A stretch of 64,000 nt of DNA, taken from positions 6,769,001-6,833,000 of the forward strand of contig WPIO01000002.1 in assembly GCA_009760855.2 (NCBI GenBank), in the 5' to 3' direction. A model generated the notes under the pieces. It had not been told where the DNA came from and ran no database searches. It was given only the letters and a program-made list of their open reading frames with translations. This DNA is from Cristatella mucedo (taxonomy: Eukaryota; Bryozoa; Phylactolaemata; Cristatellidae). The position numbers and the translations under genes were made by a program. Below, in pieces: positions 59,901 to 64,000 of this stretch. The stretch's first letter is position 1, and each line of letters opens with the position of its first letter.

Positions 59901-61031
59901 GGTAACCCCATCGCTCCAAAAAAACATTGTTGGGGTCGCTTTACCCACATACAGCATGCCGAGTCTGGGTTTCCATTTTAATGCTGAAGTATTTTAGCTG
60001 AAACAATACTGGTAGTAGTCAACAACGAAGCTTCGTTCAACATCCCGAAGTATGTAGCCACAGCAGGAACAGCATTCAAGAAGGGAGTCAAGATTTTGGA
60101 AACCTACTAAATAGCTTTTGTGTAGTATTTCATTATTTCATTAAAAACAAAACGTGCAACAGGATGGCACAATGGCATCACATCGCATTACACAAGACAC
60201 GAGGATAACCACCTTTGTAATGGAAGCCAGAAGCAGCCAATTCTCGTGCACTGACGATGCTGGAGTGCTCCCAAGCATTCGAGAATGTCCGGAGGCGGTA
60301 AGACTCATACTTCACAGCCTCTTCTTGCAGCAGCTGGTGCTGTTTGCTGGCCTCGACGTTTGAGCCCCTGTGCCGATGGCATCCGTCGGCCGATACAGGA
60401 TCTTTCAGCAGACGTTCAACCGTGATAGGCTGAGGCAACGGCAGTGAAGTGTAGCAGCTGGCAAAGCAGTCTGCAAGCTGGCTTCCGGTGGCTAATTCCG
60501 GAGAGTCAGCTGCCGACTGAGCAGCTGGTGAAGCAGCTGAACTGCACACAGCCTCAGCCACGGCTGCTGGCTGCGACTTCCTCAGCAGCTGCCCACCAGA
60601 GAGTGGCAGGTGCTTTGCCGATCCTAGGAAGCAACGGGCGAACACAGTTGCTGAAAAGAATTCGGGATGCACTTCTCCGGGGTGCATTGTCGGCAGCTGG
60701 CTAGCAAGAACCAACCTAGTGGTAGATCGCCCGAAGAGCTTTGATCGCAGACGAAGTCGCAGCGCCCGTCGCACAGCTCACGATGGACAGTCAGAGGATG
60801 CATGCCTGCTGTCCAGCTTCTCAGGGTCAGTCCACAGGTGAAGCACGTAACCTCGTCTCCTCGACCGGTGCCGAAGAGTCCTGCCGAGCTGCAGGCCCAT
60901 GCTGACTGCTTACCCAGGTGAGGCCAATTGGTAAAAGAAGCCAATCGGCTCAACTGGCTACTGTACAGGTTTCTGCCCGACCTCACTAGATAGCAGCAGC
61001 TCAGGATCAGATCACTGCTGCCGACACTCAT
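34633..61031 (-). CDS. inhibitor of apoptosis protein (3 BIR, UBA-like, RING; XIAP/cIAP-like), 8 coding exons
   Basis: IAPs bind caspases or their activators through zinc-binding BIR domains and act as RING E3 ubiquitin ligases in the cytoplasm. Exons joined by GT/AG introns give 613 residues with all phases matching: 61031-60716, 60650-60213, 53650-53468, 49228-49079, 42937-42786, 37950-37692, 36670-36503, 34808-34633. BIR1 is at about 28-94 (C63, C66, H83, C91). BIR2 is at about 219-290 (C259, C262, then N279 where His is expected, C286). BIR3 is at about 330-402 (C370, C373, H390, C397). The UBA-like domain is at about 443-485 and the RING at 567-602. The layout matches XIAP/cIAP; no CARD is seen. 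ATG 61031 follows an in-frame stop, so it is the first possible start in this exon. Untranslated 5' exons cannot be seen. The family assignment is firm; orthology to XIAP or cIAP is open. Confidence 0.88.
34809..36502 (-). other. IAP intron 7 with LINE fragments
   Basis: It contains a LINE family 2 scrap at about 35150-35230 (plus) and the LINE family 1 composite at 35640-36145. No further exon could be shown with matching phase. Confidence 0.6.
35640..36145. mobile_element. LINE family 1 composite (plus, minus, plus)
   Basis: 35640-35895 (plus) encodes the N-terminal RT region ([20 protein letters not shown]) and carries an internal deletion. 35897-35945 is a minus-oriented 3' tail. About 35950-36145 (plus) encodes the C-terminal end ([20 protein letters not shown]). 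It is a nested or rearranged set of pieces. Confidence 0.75.
36503..36670 (-). CDS. IAP exon 7: low-complexity linker
   Basis: Residues 500-555. It is fully open on the minus strand, with acceptor CAAAGCAG before 36670 and a consensus donor GAAG|GTGAGA at 36503/36502. Both borders are phase 1, matching exons 6 and 8. The product is rich in Ala, Gly, Ser and Leu (for example [18 protein letters not shown]). It takes the place where cIAPs carry a CARD but does not look like one. Skipping it also keeps the frame, so it may be alternative. Confidence 0.65.
36671..37691 (-). other. IAP intron 6
   Basis: No repeat family or extra exon recognised. Confidence 0.5.
37692..37950 (-). CDS. IAP exon 6: UBA-like domain
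   Basis: Residues 414-499. Acceptor TTACTCAG|GCA in phase 0; donor TTTCAG|GTATGC in phase 1. After a Ser/Pro/Asn linker, residues 443-485 ([20 protein letters not shown], then [10 protein letters not shown]) match the ubiquitin-binding UBA domain found between BIR3 and RING in XIAP and cIAPs. The usual MGF loop reads MDY. Confidence 0.85.
38361..38510. repeat. (CA)n, (TA)n and (TG)n microsatellites
   Basis: CA then TA repeats at 38361-38408, and TG/TGCG repeats at 38441-38510. Confidence 0.95.
39090..39640 (+). pseudogene. Tc1/mariner-type transposase relic
   Basis: Plus strand, in at least two frames. The first piece (39125-39364) has [20 protein letters not shown] with [10 protein letters not shown], matching the end of the Tc1 DNA-binding region and the start of the catalytic domain. 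The second (39419-39622) has [16 protein letters not shown], the conserved Tc1 block (usually [14 protein letters not shown]). Stops and frame changes separate them, and the catalytic DDE residues are not intact. Terminal repeats were not identified. It lies in IAP intron 5, antisense to the gene. Confidence 0.8.
42786..42937 (-). CDS. IAP exon 5: second half of BIR3
   Basis: Residues 363-413. Acceptor [28 protein letters not shown], then [16 protein letters not shown], has all four zinc ligands in the standard spacing. Trp380 and Glu384 correspond to residues lining the IAP-binding-motif groove of XIAP BIR3. The position of XIAP Trp323 is Arg393 here. The donor AAC|GTGAGC at 42785 leaves phase 0. 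Confidence 0.88.
43561..43740. mobile_element. hAT MITE resembling SPIN (URR1/OposCharlie3-type), with 8-bp TSD
   Basis: The ends are CAGTGGTTCTCAATC and, inverted, CAGCAATTATCAGCCC. The direct repeat AGCTAGGC flanks it exactly (43553-43560 and 43741-43748), the 8-bp duplication of hAT transposons. Internal blocks TTTTCCGATGGTTTTAGGCG, ACCCCCAAAGGGGTCGCGAC and CGACCCCAACCATAAAATTA match my memory of the non-autonomous SPIN family known from horizontal transfer among vertebrates and some invertebrates. It has no coding capacity. The family match needs a database alignment; the hAT class is clear from the sequence. Confidence 0.82.
43782..44318 (+). mobile_element. LINE family 1, diverged 3' end
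   Basis: LAPAYL-type C-terminal ORF2 sequence with stops, the common 3' UTR and a clean (ATT)n tail at about 44295-44318. Confidence 0.8.
44747..45960 (-). mobile_element. LINE family 1, diverged copy interrupted by a SINE
   Basis: Minus orientation. Tail near 44747, 3' UTR and C-terminal ORF2 to about 45204, a SINE family 1 copy at 45205-45344 that replaces about 80 nt, then ORF2 sequence back towards the RT region at about 45960. It has many stops and is older than the copies at 8174 and 46872. Confidence 0.75.
45205..45344 (-). mobile_element. tRNA-derived SINE, family 1, inside a LINE
   Basis: GCTCGAGCCCG B box and LINE-like tail; the A-box end is truncated where LINE sequence resumes (AAAGTGGTGTGATAAGG). 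Confidence 0.6.
46872..47720 (-). mobile_element. LINE family 1, 3' third
   Basis: (AAT)n tail at 46872-46889, 3' UTR, and intact C-terminal ORF2 frame 47847-47104 (DISFCN-type RT connection through [20 protein letters not shown]). Truncated at about 47700, where a local duplication (GGATACCGGGATTCCGAGGA and variants) begins. Confidence 0.88.
48412..48722 (+). mobile_element. LINE family 1, old remnant
   Basis: A strongly diverged match to the C-terminal ORF2 and 3' UTR order (GTCGCTAACTT, CCTTTTGAGATCACGC, GTGACATCCCCTGAC-like blocks). No intact frame and no tail. Confidence 0.6.
49079..49228 (-). CDS. IAP exon 4: first half of BIR3
   Basis: Residues 313-362. [13 protein letters not shown], then [13 protein letters not shown], is the N-terminal BIR half. 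The donor is GTGG|GTATGT at 49079/49078, phase 1. Two in-phase acceptors are possible, TGTTAG before 49228 or TTGCAG before 49219; they differ by three residues. A probable solo LTR ends its left border only 84 bp upstream of the acceptor (49312). Confidence 0.82.
49312..49819. mobile_element. probable solo LTR
   Basis: A 508-bp block begins TGTAGTTCGTATG and ends AACAAACCACA (TG...CA). It is flanked by CACCC on both sides (49307-49311, 49820-49824), a 5-bp target duplication. AATAAA lies at 49765-49770, about 50 bp from the right end. It contains about two and a half copies of an 80-90 bp tandem repeat (49483-49680), as promoter halves of LTRs often do. The orientation, inferred from AATAAA, is plus. 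No internal retroelement genes are present. The alternative is chance, since 5-bp duplications can arise randomly. Confidence 0.5.
50106..51476 (-). mobile_element. LINE family 1, internally deleted copy
   Basis: Minus orientation, with tail at about 50115-50125, 3' UTR and C-terminal ORF2. The frame 51502-51227 carries [20 protein letters not shown] and [18 protein letters not shown]-type RT sequence. The catalytic part between them is deleted at about 51275. Confidence 0.85.
52006..52036. repeat. (TA)n microsatellite
   Basis: Pure TA repeat of about 31 bp. Confidence 0.95.
53468..53650 (-). CDS. IAP exon 3: second half of BIR2
   Basis: Residues 252-312. Acceptor GTTTCAG|GC and donor AAAG|GTAGTA, phase 1 at both ends. 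It encodes [20 protein letters not shown], then [16 protein letters not shown] and DVGNVPIP, the usual BIR C-terminal half. The third zinc ligand, normally His, is Asn279 (AAT). A His three residues later (H282) might substitute. Otherwise the spacing is normal. Confidence 0.88.
54222..54812 (+). mobile_element. LINE family 1, 3' end (first of a tandem pair)
   Basis: An intact C-terminal frame (54319-54570), 3' UTR and (ATT)n tail ending at 54812. It is close in sequence to the copies at 46872 and 8174. Confidence 0.88.
54813..56384 (+). mobile_element. LINE family 1, 1.57-kb copy (second of a tandem pair)
   Basis: It starts directly after the tail of the previous copy, within the RT ([12 protein letters not shown]-like, in broken frames). 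It runs through the RT box, shown on translation as a degraded ADDTQ, and then the C-terminal domain (frames 55673-55993 and 55969-56157), to a 3' UTR and an ATT-rich tail at about 56370-56384. Several frameshifts. Confidence 0.85.
56899..56940. repeat. (TC)n microsatellite
   Basis: C-run followed by about 20 TC units. Confidence 0.95.
57700..57838 (+). mobile_element. SINE family 2-like, diverged
   Basis: B-box-like GGTTCGAGTCGTG, a middle with AAGGCTGTTCTGCCATACAA, and the end AATCAGCTAACC correspond in order to SINE family 2. The head is truncated. Confidence 0.45.
57925..58012. repeat. (CA)n microsatellite with TA end
   Basis: Interrupted CA/CG repeats ending in TATATA. Confidence 0.9.
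58866..59025 (-). mobile_element. SINE family 2-like, diverged
   Basis: On the minus strand: AGCCCATGAGTGAGGTACTC (A-box-like), GGGTTCAAGTCCTGC (B box), and an end near TTTTGATCAGCTAACC. Confidence 0.55.
60213..60650 (-). CDS. IAP exon 2: Ala/Ser-rich linker and first half of BIR2
   Basis: Residues 106-251. The acceptor is TTCTTTTCAG at 60660-60651. About 110 residues of Ala/Ser/Gln/Leu-rich linker are followed by the BIR N-terminal half: [13 protein letters not shown], then [12 protein letters not shown]. It ends in AAAG|GTGGTT at 60213/60212 in phase 1, splitting the Gly codon of the conserved G-x-G of the BIR. The linker has no recognisable domain. Confidence 0.82.
60651..60715 (-). other. 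IAP intron 1 (65 nt)
   Basis: GTTGGT donor at 60715 and TTCTTTTCAG acceptor ending at 60651. Removing it joins the BIR1 frame to the BIR2 frame, which are otherwise out of register. Introns of 2-7 kb elsewhere in the gene make this one stand out. Confidence 0.65.
60716..61031 (-). CDS. IAP exon 1: start codon and BIR1
   Basis: Residues 1-105 plus the first base of codon 106. A complete BIR lies in this one exon: [10 protein letters not shown] at its start, [18 protein letters not shown] in the middle, and the last ligands in HRELCDGRC. Spacing C-x2-C-x16-H-x7-C fits the family. A possible 3' splice site (CTTACAG at about 61062-61068) lies just upstream, so 61031 may sit in an exon with a short 5' UTR. 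The donor is GTTGGT at 60715, a weak match, but it is the one that restores frame with the strong acceptor at 60651. Confidence 0.8.
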
Positions 61032-61091
61032 TGACGAATTGTGCTACCTTCGCTCATCGACCTGTAAGGATTAAGTGAGCAACAATAAGCT

Positions 61092-61204
61092 CCTCTCTCT
61101 CTCTCTCTCTCTCTCTCTGTGCGTGCATGCACGCGTGCATGCACGCGTGCGTGTGTGTGCGTGCATTCGTGCGTGCGTGCGTGCGTGCGTGCGTGTGTGT
61201 GTGC
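61092..61204. repeat. (TC)n and (GT/GC)n microsatellite just upstream of IAP exon 1
   Basis: TC repeats to about 61118 are followed by GTGC/GTGT repeats, starting about 60 bp upstream of the IAP start codon. Confidence 0.95.
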
Positions 61205-61536
61205 CAGCATCCTCATCGGTCGTATGTGGTCGCTCTCTTACGCCGTCAAGTCAGTCCACAGCCATTAAACGAAGCAGCACTCGCCAAGCTTTTACGGCCA
61301 GCTCATTCAGCTGGATTACGACTGCTTAGTCAATTAGTACTCGCGGCTCCTGAATAATAACAGGTAGAAGCCGTCTACATAATAATTGCTGGTGACACAT
61401 AAGCCGAAGACACGTAATATTTAGTCAGTTGAGCTCGAAGAGTTGTTTATGTTCGAGGCATTGAGCCTAATACAAGTAGATATGCTCAAGGATTTGAACC
61501 AGGCCGGATTTTCGCCTGAAGCTTTGCAAGGTTAAA

Positions 61537-61612
61537 GTAATAATAATAATAATTATTATGACAATGTTGTATAGCACCCTGAGAACCTCAAGGCACTTCA
61601 CATATGCTGTAA
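61537..61612 (-). mobile_element. SINE family 1, tail portion
   Basis: AAT-rich end, TTGTATAGCACCCTGAGAAC and CAAGGCACTTCACATATGCT, without a preserved head. Confidence 0.5.
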
Positions 61613-61699
61613 TGGAAACTTTAAGGAGTTCGGCAGTGCTCTGGAAGCCACGAAAGCGCCCCTGCTGATTCTGGAAGCCAGTGATATTCAGTTAAAACA

Positions 61700-61770
61700 T
61701 TTTGCTCTTTATATGGCACTCCAAGAGAGCTAAATCTCTTTCTCGGCAATTTACGCTTGTGGAAATGAAG
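61700..61770 (-). mobile_element. LINE family 1, diverged 3' end
   Basis: GGCACTCCAAGAGAGCTAAA, then TCTCTTTCTCGG and TTTACGCTTG, follow the family 1 3' end. Confidence 0.5.
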
Positions 61771-62138
61771 TTCGTCAACTAGTTAAGGATGCACACGCAC
61801 AATTCAAGGACGCGCATTCATGAGGGTAGAAAGGACAATTCACGGGGAAGCTAAAAATGGTTCGAGGTACATTTATAGCTTCCTTATAGATGACTATCAA
61901 GCTGGACGCTACAAATGGTTTTCAAAAATTCATGTTTCAAATTCAAAAATTCCTTGCACCACCTGGGTGCTTCGTCCTTGTGCTAGGTTGTCAAAAGCAA
62001 ATCATAAGTCACCCACAACCACAAATCGTATAGAGCAACAGCTGTGTACCACCTATCTCAGCTGTATATCTCAAACTTAATTACAGGGCAGCAGGGAGAC
62101 TCCTAATCTAGCCTTGGCACTGGGCGAAGAGCCAGCAT

Positions 62139-62200
62139 ATGGCAACGTTACGATTAATTGTATCGTTTTATGGCAACGTTACGATTAATTGTATCGTTTT
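62139..62200. repeat. 31-bp perfect tandem duplication
   Basis: The unit at 62139-62169 (starting ATGGCAACGTTACG) is repeated without change at 62170-62200. Confidence 0.95.
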
Positions 62201-62599
62201 GCTCCAGACGTTATATCTATACCAGGAACCAGAGCTCCAGTATCGCTCACTATCAGACTATGTGCACGCCAGTGCCGGCTAAATCCTTTATTTGAGAGAC
62301 GTTTCGCGGGAGGCGTCCCAGATTCTCTAACTTTGGATTTGATGTTTTGGATTCGATGCTGTTTGAATGCATAATAGCACGACCTGGCCTTGAAGTGGGG
62401 GAGGGGTTAGGACGGTCTGCACTGTTCAGTGTGCTCCAGCACGACGTCACTACAAGAATTAGCTCAGAAAGGCTGTTGCTGCATCGAAAAACGCTCACAA
62501 TCACGATTTACAATTAACGATACTCTTATTAGTTGAAATGATGGAACTTAAAGGTCAGCCAGGAGCTTTGAGTTACCAGCGCTCCGAAAGAGCTAAAAA

Positions 62600-62762
62600 A
62601 TACTAGCTGGTTTAACAGCCTCTTTTGTATAGCGACAGAAAAGCCTTTATGGCTATCACCACCGCTTGCAGCGGCAATAAAGGATTGCCACCTGCGCAGT
62701 TCAAACCCACGACAAGGTCGGGAAAAGCAACCACTTGACCTAGTGTGCCATCACGGCTCAAG
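62600..62762 (-). mobile_element. tRNA-derived SINE, family 2
   Basis: Minus orientation with GGCACACTAGGTCAAGTGG (A-box region), GGGTTTGAACTG (B box), and the family body. Confidence 0.75.
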
Positions 62763-63419
62763 CTAGATCAGCCGAAACTCCCAAGCTGATTCGTGGGCAG
62801 CTCTCAATTGTCGGTCGACCGACTCCATCATAAACTGTCGATTCCATGGCGTATTCACAGTTACTTTCAGAGGCGAAGAACTATCGAGAGTTTCACCCTG
62901 AGCTAGGCGAGCTACTCTAGCGTCCGTCAGCACGTGACCTGTGGAGAAGGACAGCCTGCAAGTCAAGCAGCGGCCGATAAAAACGAGGCCCGTACGACTC
63001 GGCTCGTACAGCAGTCAGGACGACCAAGGAAATGGGATCCTTTTAGCCTGCGACGTCGACAGTTTCACCATTCTCAGTCAGCGGCGTTTTGACATACTTT
63101 TGAGCAGTCCAGGCGCCGTATACGGTCTCTGTAGATTAATGCTCTCCCAATAGCACGTATCGGAAAGAACGCAGAAAACCGAAGCACGACGCGAATGCTC
63201 ACTACGATGTGTATTCTCACAAGTGCTCCCAAGCACAGCTGGTCAGGCCTACACTGGCGCTCCTTTACATAGCTCATTAACATAGGTTAGCTGAAGGGCA
63301 GGTGCCGGCATATATTCAAGCCACAGCCACCAGACCACAGCCGACAAAGGCCGGTCTATCGACCACATCACCAGCTGTTTGCGTTGTTATTACAGGAGAG
63401 CTGTGATAGATATATCTGA
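62763..63419. other. anonymous sequence
   Basis: Short frames on both strands, none recognisable. Confidence 0.4.
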
Positions 63420-63455
63420 ATAATAGTAATAACAATACACTTGATAAAGTGCCCT
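63420..63455 (-). mobile_element. LINE family 1, 3' tail only
   Basis: AATAGTAATAACAATACACT, then TGATAAAGTGCCCT, then unrelated DNA. Confidence 0.5.
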
Positions 63456-63692
63456 GGCGTTGGAGATGTATCCAAATGATCAAATTTCCCAGCACATTTC
63501 CTGAGCTACTTGCAGTGGATAAAGCTTAGTTTTTTATTTCTACGGGAAGTCACTTCGGGAGACGGTTTCTACGGAGATGGCTGCGAGTTTCTTGGTATCG
63601 ATTCTCGATGCAGAGAGGCGGAGGATTAACTCGGCCAGAAGCCGACTGGTCGCTCCTACGACCTTCTCTTTTCCTCTTTCTTTCTCCCGTAT

Positions 63693-63830
63693 CAAGTGGC
63701 TAAGGTGCTCGCCTCGAATCAAGGTCAACGTGAATGTATTTGATGATAAGGTCGTCGGCTCGAGCCCCGTGGCGTTTGTGAAGCCCCTGAATAGAAGTCA
63801 AGTACTCTTACAGCGTTATGCAAAAGAACG
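63693..63830 (+). mobile_element. tRNA-derived SINE, family 1 (plus)
   Basis: GTGGCTAAGGTGCTCGCCTC (A-box-like), GGCTCGAGCCCCGTGG (B box), then CCCTGAATAGAAGTCAAGTA at the LINE-like end. It is the only family 1 SINE here in plus orientation. Confidence 0.7.
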
Positions 63831-64000
63831 ATTTTTTTCTCTCGCTCTCGTTATCACACTGTAATACGTTTTTGGAATGCTAGTCGAGGTCATCGAAGCT
63901 CATCACATACTGGATTCTGGCATCGTCTAAACCTACCACACCCCTGCTCACCGAATATAAATCTGCATGCGGCTAGCTATGTGAGAAGGAGCTACTGCAT

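Larger units (their letters stand above)
53651..60212 (-). other. IAP intron 2
   Basis: It carries two adjacent plus-oriented LINE family 1 copies, microsatellites and two SINE-like pieces. Stretches 56385-57699 and 59026-60212 show nothing recognisable. Confidence 0.55.

Overview
This window is animal nuclear DNA. It has spliced exons with GT/AG borders, 5'-truncated non-LTR retrotransposons with (ATT)n tails, tRNA-derived SINEs, DNA transposons with target-site duplications and many microsatellites. There are no bacterial operons or ribosome-binding sites. The repeat mix fits an invertebrate metazoan, but I cannot name the phylum from sequence alone.

The only host gene I can reconstruct fills 61031 down to 34633 on the minus strand. 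It is an inhibitor-of-apoptosis (IAP/BIRC) gene. Eight coding exons splice in frame with matching phases into a 613-residue protein with three BIR domains, a UBA-like domain, a low-complexity linker and a C-terminal RING. This is the XIAP/cIAP architecture without a recognisable CARD. Its introns (65 nt to 6.6 kb) carry many of the repeats in the right half of the window.

The left end (498-5900) holds a compact 5.4-kb element bounded by inverted repeats of about 180 bp and a 5-bp duplication GAAGT. It carries a decayed protein-primed-type DNA polymerase B gene and several small unidentified reading frames. It is far shorter than a Polinton/Maverick, and each inverted repeat can fold into a hairpin. 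Two LINE ends have landed head to head inside it. This is the best candidate for something undescribed.

From 6 to 34 kb the window is mostly anonymous DNA with transposable-element pieces: a 2-kb LINE copy with a broken reverse transcriptase (8174-10186), a second LINE family, two tRNA-SINE families, a small hAT-like MITE family and an unrecognised decayed coding region (about 14.66-16.1 kb). SINE family 1 ends in a sequence closely resembling the 3' end of LINE family 1, which suggests that LINE mobilises it. Within the IAP introns there are also a Tc1-like transposase relic, a 180-bp hAT MITE that resembles the horizontally spreading SPIN family and has a perfect 8-bp target duplication, and a probable solo LTR.
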